Assembly: GCA_001464425.1 (NCBI GenBank)
Contig: LNEK01000044.1
Coordinates: forward strand, 5,001-69,000
Direction of reading: 5' to 3'
DNA: 64,000 nucleotides
DNA from: Alphaproteobacteria bacterium Ga0077535
Lineage (GTDB): Bacteria > Pseudomonadota > Alphaproteobacteria > Caulobacterales > Aquidulcibacteraceae
Shown here: in pieces, positions 41,979 through 51,449 of the stretch
How positions within the stretch are numbered: the stretch's first letter is position 1
Layout: each line of letters starts with the position of its first letter
Translations under genes and position numbers: made by a program
The notes under the pieces: generated by a model
The model's database searches: none
The model's input: the letters and a program-made list of their open reading frames with translations, nothing else
What the model was told of the DNA's origin: nothing

Positions 41979-43118
41979 TCAGGCCGTGCGCGGCGTGCGC
42001 CAGAAGCCATAGGCGGCCATCGCGGCGGCGAGAACGCCGGGCACTGCGACGCCGGCAGCGGCGGCGACTTCGACAACACCGCCCTCAGCGCCAAACAACA
42101 GCGAGCCGCCAAGCGCGATCAGGCCAAGGCCAAACACCAGCAACGCAGCAAGGCCGACCTGCTCGAAGGAGAAATAACTCATCAGCTTTTCCGCTTGAGC
42201 CCGGCGGCGCATGTCACGCAGACGACGATCCGGCTTGATCGCCGGGCCGGCGTCACGGCTCTTGAACAGCGTGAAGCCGGATTTTGCCTTGCCGACGTTC
42301 TGCTCGTCATAGGCGCGGCGGGTCGCAGCGCGGACATCGTCGAGCGTACGGGCGACCGGCTTGGCGTGCGCCGTAACGATCTCGCCTTCATCGTCGAAGT
42401 CGGAATCGTTTGCGACTTGCGTCAGCAGCAGCGCTTCGGTTGCAGGCTCAGATTTCAGAATCTCGGTGAGGCGGACAGCCGGTTCAAACACCGGGGTTTC
42501 CACGAACCCAGCAACCGCGACAGCGTCAGCGTCGATCACCAGCGATGACGTGGTCACCAAGCGCACGACCGGCGCACTGCGCGGCGTGTTGCTGTTGACC
42601 GGCGCACCCAGGATCGATGCAGCATGATCAAGCAATGCGCGATGCAACACGGAAGGCGCGGCCGTTACCGGCACGTCCTGCATGAAGAGCGCCTTTTCCG
42701 TCGCGCGGCGGCGCACGAGAGCGGGTGAAACTTCAAGCTCGCCATCCACCTCGGCCTTGCGCCAAGCATCCATGGCGCAAGCGGCGGCGACGAAATCGCC
42801 GCCATTGACCCGGCGCAGCACTTGGCTGCCAGCGAAGGCGTCGAGCCCGATGGAGAAGGCGAACGATACCAGCGCATCAAATTGGTTTTGCGTGAGCGGT
42901 TGGGTAACCAGCACGTTCACCACGCGCTCAACCGGCGCCACGTCCATAATCAGCAGATCTGCCGCTTCGGACTGGGACACCGGCTCGCCAGCGTCGCCGG
43001 CGCGCACGTGGCTGTAGCCAACGACCCAGCTGCCGTCTGCGAGTGACGTGGGTTCGGCGCGGAAGCCTTCGAACGCCTGGATCAGGGCGAGGCCGGCGGG
43101 AGAGATAGCGTGCGTCAT
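41979..43118 (-). CDS. GH24 lysozyme-type muramidase with C-terminal membrane segments
   Basis: A 379-residue protein. Residues 1-150 form a T4-type lysozyme domain (LIQAFEGFRAEPTSLADGSW with catalytic Glu16, WVVGYSHVRAGDAGEP, and QNQFDALVSFAFSIGLDAF). A linker of ~140 residues rich in Val/Ala/Asp follows, then two hydrophobic segments (~310-365). There is no signal peptide, so the lysozyme part is predicted cytoplasmic unless exported by a holin-like route; similar fusions occur in Caulobacterales. Not obviously prophage: no phage genes adjoin. Confidence 0.82.
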   Translation of the reverse strand: MTHAISPAGLALIQAFEGFRAEPTSLADGSWVVGYSHVRAGDAGEPVSQSEAADLLIMDVAPVERVVNVLVTQPLTQNQFDALVSFAFSIGLDAFAGSQVLRRVNGGDFVAAACAMDAWRKAEVDGELEVSPALVRRRATEKALFMQDVPVTAAPSVLHRALLDHAASILGAPVNSNTPRSAPVVRLVTTSSLVIDADAVAVAGFVETPVFEPAVRLTEILKSEPATEALLLTQVANDSDFDDEGEIVTAHAKPVARTLDDVRAATRRAYDEQNVGKAKSGFTLFKSRDAGPAIKPDRRLRDMRRRAQAEKLMSYFSFEQVGLAALLVFGLGLIALGGSLLFGAEGGVVEVAAAAGVAVPGVLAAAMAAYGFWRTPRTA

Positions 43119-43372
43119 AGCTCGTTGCCTTTCGGGCGAATGATTCACGTCGGCCGTGCCGTTTCGGGGCTGTGGCGGCGGCGGACTTCCCCTTTCAGGC
43201 AAGTGCGGCGCCACGCACGCGCGCTGAGGGTGAACCGGCATTAGCCATGCAACGCAGAGGTGTTGCCGGAAAGCTTGGTGAACCGGCGTGAACTGCGTTG
43301 CGCCGCACGCGCGCTGTTCGCCGCTTAGCCCAGCGCGTAAACTCCCCGGCAGAATCAACTGAGGGCGCTCGC

Positions 43373-43567
43373 ATGGCTGACCAGACCACGATCGTTTCTT
43401 GCACGTGCGGCGTCCGCTACGAGCGCCGCGAGGTCGCGTTGCCGATCAAGGATGTCGGCTGCTTCGATTGCGATGAATGTGGCACGCGATTGGAAATCTG
43501 GTCCGGCCGCAAAGTGCCGGCTTTCAAGCGCCTGCCGAGCGAAGAGCGCGAGGCCAAACGCGCTTAA
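43373..43567 (+). CDS. Small zinc-ribbon-like protein
   Basis: A 64-residue protein with cysteines CTCG (10, 12) and CFDCDEC (29-35), fit to bind one zinc; C-terminus basic. GAGGG precedes the ATG. Function unknown; it converges on mgtE with three bases between them. Confidence 0.75.
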   Translation: MADQTTIVSCTCGVRYERREVALPIKDVGCFDCDECGTRLEIWSGRKVPAFKRLPSEEREAKRA

Positions 43568-43570
43568 GCG

Positions 43571-44962
43571 TCAGACGAACAAGATCAGCGTCGCTAGGCC
43601 AAGGAACGCCAGAAAACCGACCACGTCGGTCACGAACGTCACGAACACCGACGAACTCACAGCCGGATCGGCGCCGTAGCGGCGCAGCGTCAGCGGCACA
43701 AGAATACCAGCAAGCCCAGCGCAAGCGAAATTGATCACGATGGCCAACGCCATCGCCGACGCCAGCAGCACGTCCTGGAACCAAACCGCGACGACGACGG
43801 CGAGCACCAGCGCAAAAATAAAGCCGTTGGAGATTGCGGTCAGCGCTTCGCGCAGCACGTAACGCGGCGCATTGCCTTCAGTCAGATCGCGCGAAGCGAT
43901 GGCGCGCACCGCCACCGCAAGCGCCTGCGTGCCGGCATTGCCGCCCATCGAAGCCACGATCGGCATCAGCACGGCAAGCGCCACCAGCCGATTGATCGAA
44001 CCTTCGAACGCGCTGATCACAGTGGACGCCACCACTGCCGTCAGCAAATTCACCAGCAGCCAGGGCGCCCGCGCCTTGACTGACCGGAAGACGCTGTCGG
44101 TTTGCGCAGCTTCACTAACACCGGCGAGGCGCAGCAAATCCTCTTCGTTCTCTTCACTGATAACGTCGACGATGTCGTCGACCGTCACCATACCCGTCAG
44201 CCGCCCCGCCTCATCCACGACCGGCGCCGAGACCATGTGATACTTCTGGAAGGTCTGAGCGACCTCTTCCTGGTCCATTTCGGGGCGGATCAGGATCAGC
44301 GGCGAACGCATGATCTCGGTCAGCGGCGTCTCGCGCTTGGTGCGCAGCAGGCTCGACACCCGCACCGCCCCGATTGGGCGCATTGCGGCGTCGACAATGT
44401 AGATTTCGAAGAACTCGTCCGGCAGTTCGGCGGAATCCACCCGCATGCGGTCGATCACATCGCCGACCTTATCGCCCTCAGGCGCAGCGACGTATTCGCG
44501 CTGCATGAGACGGCCGGCCGTCTCCTCCTCGAACGACAGCGCCTCCTCGACCGCGAGGCGGGTGTCATCGTCGGCGGCGGCGAGCACCCGGCCTAGCTGC
44601 TCCTCGTCAATATCGGCGGCGACCGCGGCGGCGTCGTCAGTGTCGAGTTCGCCCAGCACCCGGCTGACGTAATCGTCCGGCAGCTCGGTCAGGATTTCCT
44701 CGCGCCGCTCCCAGGAGAGATCGGCCAGCAATTCCACCGGCAGTTCGCTGCCAATCAGGCGCGCGATCGTCAGCGCCGTTTCCAGCGGCACGTGCTCGAT
44801 CACGTCGGCGAGGTCGGGCGTCCCAAGCGGCGCGATCATGCGGCGCAGAAGCGGCGCATCATGATCGCCCGCGGCGCCTATGATGCCGGCGATGAAGTGC
44901 GGATCTTCGGAGGGCGCGCGGCGCGTGTTGTCGGCGGCCGCCGGTTCGTTCTCGGTGCTCAT
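43571..44962 (-). CDS. mgtE: Magnesium transporter MgtE
   Basis: A 463-residue Mg2+ channel. The N-terminal superhelical MgtE_N domain (ADVIEHVPLETALTIARLIG) is followed by two CBS domains (MQREYVAAPEGDKVGDVIDR and LTEIMRSPLILIRPEMDQEE) that gate by Mg2+, then five membrane segments ending GFLAFLGLATLILFV. PIVASMGGNAGTQALAVAVR is the pore-lining signature. Length and order normal. No riboswitch is visible upstream. Confidence 0.95.
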   Translation of the reverse strand: MSTENEPAAADNTRRAPSEDPHFIAGIIGAAGDHDAPLLRRMIAPLGTPDLADVIEHVPLETALTIARLIGSELPVELLADLSWERREEILTELPDDYVSRVLGELDTDDAAAVAADIDEEQLGRVLAAADDDTRLAVEEALSFEEETAGRLMQREYVAAPEGDKVGDVIDRMRVDSAELPDEFFEIYIVDAAMRPIGAVRVSSLLRTKRETPLTEIMRSPLILIRPEMDQEEVAQTFQKYHMVSAPVVDEAGRLTGMVTVDDIVDVISEENEEDLLRLAGVSEAAQTDSVFRSVKARAPWLLVNLLTAVVASTVISAFEGSINRLVALAVLMPIVASMGGNAGTQALAVAVRAIASRDLTEGNAPRYVLREALTAISNGFIFALVLAVVVAVWFQDVLLASAMALAIVINFACAGLAGILVPLTLRRYGADPAVSSSVFVTFVTDVVGFLAFLGLATLILFV

Positions 44963-45118
44963 CGGCCGTCGCTTCGCGTTGGAGAAAGCTTCGCCTCCCC
45001 AAACGCCCCACAGGCGCCCGCGTCAAGCTTTGATTTCTGCCGCGTCAATCCGCTGCTAGCAATTTCGCGCTTTAACGGCTGAATGAAAGCACACCGAACT
45101 CAGAACGAGGACGCAACG

Positions 45119-46453
45119 ATGCTCCGCTACGCCGCGCCCGCCGCACTGCTCATGCAGGCCTCGCCCGCACTGGCGCAAGATCCGCACTCCGGCCACGAGG
45201 GCCACGCGCCGCCGCAACAAGCGCAGCCTGTGGACCCGCACGCGGAACACGCGGCGCCCGCACAGCCCGCTATGGATCACAGCGCCCACACGATGGGCGG
45301 CATGACCGGCCTCCTCGGCGCCTACCCGATGGGCCGCGACGCATCCGGCACCTCTTGGCAGCCAGACGTCTCAACGCACGGCGGCGTCCACGCCCAGAGC
45401 GGCGATTGGATGCTGATGGGCCACCTCACGCTGAACGGCGTCTATTCCTGGCAGGACGGCCCCCGCGGCGACGAGAAGGCGTTCGCCGCCGGCATGGTGA
45501 TGGGCGCGGCCCGCCGCGACTTCAGCCAGGGCACGCTCAATCTGCGCGCCATGCTATCACCCGACCCGTTCATGGGCGCGAACGGCTATCCGCTGCTGTT
45601 TGCGGCAGGCGAGTCCGCCAACGGCGTCGATCCGCTGATCGATCGCCAGCACCCGCACGATCTCTTCATGGAACTCTCGGCTTCGTATTCGCACCGGCTC
45701 GATGCGAATTCGTCGGTGTTTGTATATGGCGGACTGCCGGGCGCGCCTGCGTTCGGGCCGCCCGCCTTCATGCACCGCATGGCCGCGATGGATTCGCCGG
45801 AAGCGCCGATCACGCACCACTGGTTCGATTCCACGCACATCACCTTCGGCGTGCTGACCGCCGGCTACGTGCGCGACAATTGGAAAATTGAAGCCTCCCA
45901 ATTCCGCGGCCGAGAGCCTGACCAAGATCGCTACGATATCGAGACCGGCGAATTGGATTCCACATCGCTCCGCCTCTCCTGGAACCCGACCGAGAACTGG
46001 GCGCTGCAAGCGTCGTGGGCCGATGTCGAAAGCCCCGAAGCGCTGCACCCGGATGAAGACGAGGAGCGCTGGTCCGCCAGCGGCATCTACACCCGCCGCG
46101 TAGGCGAGGAAGGCTGGTGGTCGACCACACTCGCCTTCTCCAACAAGGAACGCAGCGACGGCGTCTCGCTCGATGCCTGGCTGGTGGAGGCAGCGTTGCA
46201 TCCGAACGACCGCTGGACCTTCTTCGCCCGCGGCGAAGCCATCGAGACGGACGAACTCGGCGCCCACCACGGCCCGGTCGAAAGCGTCTCGCGCATCAGC
46301 CTCGGCGCCATCCGCGATTTCCGCATCAATGAGAACACCGTCTTCGGCGTCGGCGCTTTAATGCAGCAGCATTTCGCCAGCAGCGCGCTCGAACCCAGCT
46401 ATGACGGCGACCCGCAAGGCGCGATGGCGTTCGTCCGCCTGAAGATCGGTTGA
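45119..46453 (+). CDS. Histidine-rich exported beta-barrel-like protein
   Basis: A 444-residue exported protein. After a signal peptide (LRYAAPAALLMQASPALAQ) comes a His/Pro-rich segment (DPHSGHEGHAPPQQAQPVDP, EHAAPAQPAMDHSAHTMGGM) likely to bind metal such as copper. The rest is beta-strand rich with aromatic periodicity and ends in a short hydrophobic strand (MAFVRLKIG), consistent with an outer-membrane barrel. The family is not certain; similar genes accompany copper-resistance loci. ATG 45119 is preferred (CGAGGA upstream) over the farther ATG at 45083. Precedes a DoxX gene by ~57 bp. Confidence 0.75.
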   Translation: MLRYAAPAALLMQASPALAQDPHSGHEGHAPPQQAQPVDPHAEHAAPAQPAMDHSAHTMGGMTGLLGAYPMGRDASGTSWQPDVSTHGGVHAQSGDWMLMGHLTLNGVYSWQDGPRGDEKAFAAGMVMGAARRDFSQGTLNLRAMLSPDPFMGANGYPLLFAAGESANGVDPLIDRQHPHDLFMELSASYSHRLDANSSVFVYGGLPGAPAFGPPAFMHRMAAMDSPEAPITHHWFDSTHITFGVLTAGYVRDNWKIEASQFRGREPDQDRYDIETGELDSTSLRLSWNPTENWALQASWADVESPEALHPDEDEERWSASGIYTRRVGEEGWWSTTLAFSNKERSDGVSLDAWLVEAALHPNDRWTFFARGEAIETDELGAHHGPVESVSRISLGAIRDFRINENTVFGVGALMQQHFASSALEPSYDGDPQGAMAFVRLKIG

Positions 46454-46510
46454 CCGGCGCCATGTAGGATCGCAGCCTCCGCCCTCGTCCTAGGGGCGGA
46501 GGATGTGATC

Positions 46511-46894
46511 ATGAAGGCTATGGTTTGGACCGGGCGCGTGCTGTCCGGCTTGTTTGTGCTGTTCATGCTGGGCGCATCCGTCGCGCCGAAGCTGATGGGC
46601 ATGCCGATCGCGGAAGACACGCTGACCGGCCTCGGCTGGCAGCCTGGCAACGCGTTCTGGATCGGCATCGTCGAGCTTACGCTCGTGCTGCTCTACCTCT
46701 TCCCGCGCACCAGCGTGCTCGGCGCCATCCTCTTCACCGGCCTGCTCGGTGGCGCGATGGCCACGCACATCCGCGTCGACAGCCCGCTCTTCAGCCACAC
46801 GCTGTTCAGCGTCTATCTCGGACTATTTATGTGGGGCGGCCTGTGGCTGCGCGATGAGAAGCTCCGCGCGCTGTTTCCGTGGCGGGGCAGTTAA
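46511..46894 (+). CDS. DoxX-like family membrane protein
   Basis: A 127-residue protein with four hydrophobic segments (VLSGLFVLFMLGASVAPKLM, FWIGIVELTLVLLYLF, ILFTGLLGGAMATHIR, SVYLGLFMWGGLWLR) in the DoxX-like pattern. Role unclear; often near stress or metal genes. ATG 46511 is eight bases after GGAGG (46498-46502); the GTG at 46505 is too close. Same strand as the His-rich gene. Confidence 0.88.
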   Translation: MKAMVWTGRVLSGLFVLFMLGASVAPKLMGMPIAEDTLTGLGWQPGNAFWIGIVELTLVLLYLFPRTSVLGAILFTGLLGGAMATHIRVDSPLFSHTLFSVYLGLFMWGGLWLRDEKLRALFPWRGS

Positions 46895-46924
46895 GGCCCG
46901 CCTTCGCCCTTCGGGCTTCGGCGA

Positions 46925-46964
46925 GGCAGCCTTCGCTCCGCTCCGCGCAGCGAAGGCTGGTGCG
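46925..46964. repeat. 40-bp repeat, copy 2, palindromic, at the tRNA-Leu(GAG) fragment
   Basis: Identical to 12766-12805, with the same inverted repeat (AGCCTTCGCT/AGCGAAGGCT), and again continuous with the CCA end of a leucine tRNA sequence. Confidence 0.8.
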
Positions 46965-47015
46965 CTCGAGAGGACTCGAACCTCCACGATGTTACTCGCT
47001 GCCACCTCAAGGCAG
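46958..47015 (-). pseudogene. 3' fragment of tRNA-Leu (anticodon GAG)
   Basis: Contains the anticodon arm CTGCC TTGAGGT GGCAG, the variable arm, T-arm GGAGGTTCGAGTCCTC and acceptor 3' strand CGAGCGCACCA. The D-arm and the 5' acceptor strand GCGCTCG are absent: homology stops at the 5' edge of the anticodon stem and is replaced by unrelated sequence. A fragment like this is what integration into a tRNA 3' end leaves, but no integrase is near. It cannot fold as a functional tRNA. Confidence 0.75.
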
Positions 47016-47042
47016 TGGCCGGGGGGTTAGCAGACCCGCCCC

Positions 47043-47073
47043 AAACGAACAAGGGCCGGGAATGTCCCGGCCC
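47043..47073 (-). terminator. Intrinsic terminator after the 47103 lipoprotein gene
   Basis: Nine-base stem GGGCCGGGA/TCCCGGCCC with a T-containing tail on the minus strand. Confidence 0.75.
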
Positions 47074-47102
47074 CTGCCCGGATTTCCGGTCTCCGCCAGG
47101 CC

Positions 47103-47594
47103 TTATTGGCTGGTGAGTTCGGAGATGTAGAGCCGCGCCGGCTGGGCCGCGCCGGACGAGTACGTGCCGACCCAGATCTCGTAGCGGCCGGTTTGCGGGC
47201 TGCTGAACCGGATCGACGGGTTGAGGCCGTCGCCGCCGTCGTCGTCGCAATACCACGACCCGTCCGGGGCGTTGATCACGAGCGTCGTGTCGGATTGCGA
47301 GTCGGCGGAAATGATCAGCGGCAGAATGGTGCTTGCGGAATAGACCAAGCGCACGTCCGGCGCGGACGTGATCGAGCCGCGGCAACCGGCGCCCAGACCG
47401 GACGCGTCAATCGTGCCACCCGCTAACAAAGCGACGATATGCGGGTCCGGCTGATAGCCGGAGCTAAGCGTCACCGTGCCGTAGTTGGGCCGAGCGTTAT
47501 AGTCGAGCGCGCCGCCATTGTACGGCACGGCCGTAGCGCAAGCGGAGAGCGCCAGCGCCGCGCCAATCGCGGCGATCATGCGAGTAAGCTTCAT
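47103..47594 (-). CDS. Secreted PPC-like lipoprotein (paralogue A)
   Basis: A 163-residue lipoprotein (LSACA, Cys19) with a beta-sandwich-like domain: DVRLVYSASTILPLIISADS, then LVINAPDGSWYCDDDGGDGL and YEIWVGTYSSG. The D-rich CDDDGG strand and overall shape resemble bacterial pre-peptidase C-terminal domains. No catalytic domain attached. It is about 45% like the next gene upstream (47679) and each has its own terminator, so they are a duplicated pair of separate transcripts. Confidence 0.72.
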   Translation of the reverse strand: MKLTRMIAAIGAALALSACATAVPYNGGALDYNARPNYGTVTLSSGYQPDPHIVALLAGGTIDASGLGAGCRGSITSAPDVRLVYSASTILPLIISADSQSDTTLVINAPDGSWYCDDDGGDGLNPSIRFSSPQTGRYEIWVGTYSSGAAQPARLYISELTSQ

Positions 47595-47624
47595 TCGTTT
47601 CCCCCAGTGCTAAATCCGAACAAA

Positions 47625-47657
47625 CGAAAAAGGGCCGGAGGATGAACCCCGGCCCTT
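47625..47657 (-). terminator. Intrinsic terminator after paralogue B
   Basis: AAGGGCCGG/CCGGCCCTT stem with a TTTTT run on the minus strand. Confidence 0.85.
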
Positions 47658-47678
47658 TCCGTCAAGCGTTGCGCTTGA

Positions 47679-48161
47679 TTAGTGCGTGTAGAGCTCAGAG
47701 ATGCTCAGCACGGCTTGCTGGTTCGTCGCGCTGCCGTAGGTGCCGATCCAGATGTCGTACTGGCCAGATTGCGGCGAGCCGAAGCGCAGCGACGGGTTCA
47801 TGCCCGTGTTGCCGCCATCGTCATCGCAATACCATTGACCATCCGGGCCGTTGACGACGAGCGTCGTGTCGGCGCTCGAGTTGACCGAAAGGATCAGCGG
47901 CAGCGAAGTGCCGGCGCGATAGTTGAGACGCACATCCGGAGCTTCAGCGATAAAGCCGCGGCAGCCGTTGAAGCGCGTCGCAGCGTCGATGCGGCCGCCG
48001 GAAAGAACGTTGACGTTGACCGGATCAGGCGTGAAGCCGGCGGTGAGGTTCACCGTGCCGTAGGCCGGCGCGAGGCCGTAGTTCTGCGCCGCGGCGACAC
48101 CGGCAGTGGCGACAGCGACGAGCGCCGCACCGGCGGCAAAAATACGTGCGATAGGCGACAT
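47679..48161 (-). CDS. Secreted PPC-like protein (paralogue B)
   Basis: A 160-residue protein with a normal signal peptide (IFAAGAALVAVATAGVAAAQ) rather than a lipobox. The body repeats the motifs of paralogue A in the same order (DVRLNYRAGTSLPLILSVNS, WYCDDDGGNTGMN, YDIWIGTYGSA, LSISELYTH). The GCRGF and WYC cysteines could form a disulphide. Function unknown; periplasmic or secreted. Confidence 0.72.
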   Translation of the reverse strand: MSPIARIFAAGAALVAVATAGVAAAQNYGLAPAYGTVNLTAGFTPDPVNVNVLSGGRIDAATRFNGCRGFIAEAPDVRLNYRAGTSLPLILSVNSSADTTLVVNGPDGQWYCDDDGGNTGMNPSLRFGSPQSGQYDIWIGTYGSATNQQAVLSISELYTH

Positions 48162-48280
48162 TTGATTTCCCCGATTAAGCGCGTAGGGCTCTTACGCGCG
48201 ATAGGCACTTTGATGTCCCGCGCCTGAGCCGAACATGAACCGGGTCGTAAGATTGCGTCTAGTCCAATTTTTATTTTTGG

Positions 48281-48538
48281 CTACGCGGCGGCGTTAAATT
48301 CGTGCACGTCGGCAGCTTCGGTCACCGTAATACAGAGGCGTTCGCCCTGAATGGTGATTTCACCCCGGGCGATCGGGTGACCGGCCGCCAGAATCCACAA
48401 CTGGTCCGATTCCTTGGTATCCAGGGGAATAACCGCGCCCCGGCCCATGCGCAGCAATTGCTGCATGGGCATCTGGCAGCGCCCCAGCACAACCGAAAGT
48501 TCGATGTCGACGCGGTGGACTTGGCTTCTATCGGACAC
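48281..48538 (-). CDS. SpoA/FliN domain protein
   Basis: An 85-residue stand-alone SpoA domain: VDIELSVVLGRCQMPMQQLL, RMGRGAVIPLDTKESDQLWI, PIARGEITIQGERLCITVTE match the C-terminal domain of FliN/FliM and SctQ proteins of the flagellar C-ring. The N-terminal extension of flagellar FliN is missing and no flagellar gene lies nearby, so it may be an accessory FliN or a repurposed domain. Divergent from lipB. Confidence 0.85.
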   Translation of the reverse strand: MSDRSQVHRVDIELSVVLGRCQMPMQQLLRMGRGAVIPLDTKESDQLWILAAGHPIARGEITIQGERLCITVTEAADVHEFNAAA

Positions 48539-48591
48539 GTGACGTCCCCATCTGATTCCGCTCTAGTCGAACCTGAAAGGGTTGCCGGGCA

Positions 48592-49272
48592 GTGAACGAG
48601 GCAGAGCGCATAGGCTGGGCGATCTCGCCGGGCTTGGTCGATTACCAAGCCGCCGTCGCGGCGATGGAATCACGCGCCGCCGCGATCGCCGCCGACGAAG
48701 CGGGCGAACTCGTTTGGCTTCTAGAACATGCGCCGCTTTACACCGCCGGCGTCAGCGCCAAGGAAACGGACTTACTCGCGCCGGAGCGCTTTCCGGTTTT
48801 CCGCACGGGCCGAGGCGGCCAGTTCACCTATCACGGCCCCGGTCAGCGCGTGGCGTATGTGATGCTCGATCTGCGCAAGCGTGGACGCGATGTCACTCGC
48901 TTCGTCGCCGATCTCGAACGCTGGATCATCGGCGCACTCGCAGACTTCAACGTCAGAGGCGAAGTGCGCGAAGGCCGCGTCGGCGTCTGGGTGGAACGCA
49001 AAGGCCCAGGCTGGGCGCGCGAAGACAAAATCGCCGCCATCGGCGTGCGCCTGCGCAAATGGGTGAGCTTCCACGGCATAGCGTTCAACGTAGAGCCAGA
49101 TCTGGAGCATTTCTCCGGCATCACGCCATGCGGAATAAGCGCACCGGAATATGGCGTGACCAGCCTCGTCGATCTCGGCTTGCCCGTCACGATGAGCGAC
49201 GCCGACGCTGCATTGCGCGCTTCATTTCACAAGGTGTTCGGCGCCACTGTGGACGCTTCACCTCCGGCTTAG
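48592..49272 (+). CDS. lipB: Octanoyl-ACP:protein octanoyltransferase
   Basis: Transfers octanoate from ACP to lipoyl domains. The 226-residue protein shows [20 protein letters not shown] (residues ~73-92), [17 protein letters not shown] with the catalytic lysine, and [18 protein letters not shown] with the catalytic cysteine. GTG 48592 starts the conserved sequence; SD is weak (CGGGCA). Divergent from the SpoA gene with ~50 bp between them. Confidence 0.95.
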   Translation: MNEAERIGWAISPGLVDYQAAVAAMESRAAAIAADEAGELVWLLEHAPLYTAGVSAKETDLLAPERFPVFRTGRGGQFTYHGPGQRVAYVMLDLRKRGRDVTRFVADLERWIIGALADFNVRGEVREGRVGVWVERKGPGWAREDKIAAIGVRLRKWVSFHGIAFNVEPDLEHFSGITPCGISAPEYGVTSLVDLGLPVTMSDADAALRASFHKVFGATVDASPPA

Positions 49273-49542
49273 ACCGCCTGTGCTAGTTGCATCTAAATGC
49301 AGCGTCGCCATCATCTCATCACAAGTGACAAGTGAATCGACGCCATGATGAACATCCCTGCCGACAGAATCGCCAAGCGCACCAGCGCCGAGAACGTGCT
49401 CGTTCGCAGCAGTGTCATCACGCTTGTGAGAACCCACTATCCTGCACATTTGCCGCCGCCTGGCGACCGCATCGCCGTCCGCAGCTAGCACTGTGTTCGC
49501 CAGCAGATAGCGAGACTCAGGCGTTGGCGGTAACCAACGTTC

Positions 49543-50871
<1,329 letters not shown>

Positions 50872-50961
50872 GAATTCGAACGCGCTCCTGCGTCCAAATC
50901 CGCATCGGCCCGCATCTGTGTCTGCAATGGGGCAAAGTCCCCGGTGCTATGGAGCCGACCG

Positions 50962-51369
50962 ATGGAAGCCGATGTCTTTGTCCCGTTTGTGTTTTTCGCT
51001 TTTCTAGGCGCGATTATTCTGGTGCCGGTCCTGGCCAAGGAGCGCACCAAGCGTTCGGCGCATGACCTGATTGCCCAGGCTATGTCGCGCGGCCAGCCGC
51101 TTGAGCCGTCGCTCGTTTCGCAACTCACGCAAAGCATGCTCGAAGAAGGCAATCGCGCCCGCCAAAGCCTCGGCAGCGGTGTGATCTTGCTGGCCCTGGC
51201 CGGCGGCTTCGTGGCGGCCGGTTTCGTTATCGAGGGCTTCGACCATCACGACGGCGACGTCATCCGCGGCTTTGCAGTTCCGGCCGTGATCCTCGGAACC
51301 GTAGGCGTCGCGTTCCTCTTCCTCGCCATCATCGACTACGCGTCGCGCAAGAAGCACACGTCAGCCTAA
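50962..51369 (+). CDS. Small two- or three-TM membrane protein (DUF6249-like)
   Basis: A 135-residue protein with an N-terminal membrane segment (FVPFVFFAFLGAIILVPVL), a cytoplasmic charged stretch (KERTKRSAHDLIAQAMSRGQ) and two C-terminal segments. The shape fits DUF6249-like proteins found with signalling genes in alphaproteobacteria; function unknown. GGAG precedes ATG 50962; a strong terminator follows. Confidence 0.75.
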   Translation: MEADVFVPFVFFAFLGAIILVPVLAKERTKRSAHDLIAQAMSRGQPLEPSLVSQLTQSMLEEGNRARQSLGSGVILLALAGGFVAAGFVIEGFDHHDGDVIRGFAVPAVILGTVGVAFLFLAIIDYASRKKHTSA

Positions 51370-51394
51370 GGCGCAGACCTCACAGCAGAATTTA

Positions 51395-51430
51395 AGAAGG
51401 CCGCCCCAACGCGGCCTTCTTTATTTTTAA
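51395..51430 (+). terminator. Strong intrinsic terminator after the small membrane protein gene
   Basis: Ten-base perfect stem AGAAGGCCGC/GCGGCCTTCT, loop CCCAAC, then TTATTTTT. Confidence 0.92.
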
Positions 51431-51449
51431 GCTGAGCCCGAACATTGCG

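Noticed and set aside
41979-43118. The lysozyme gene as part of a prophage
   Set aside because: No capsid, tail, holin or integrase gene adjoins; neighbours are DUF3008, zinc-ribbon and MgtE genes.
46958-47015. The leucine-tRNA-like sequence as an intact or intron-split tRNA
   Set aside because: 5' acceptor strand and D-arm cannot be found nearby, and known group I introns interrupt the anticodon loop, which is complete here.
49345-49488. A 47-codon ORF between lipB and the histidine kinase
   Set aside because: Has no SD and no recognisable features; left out, although the 270-bp gap holds nothing else.
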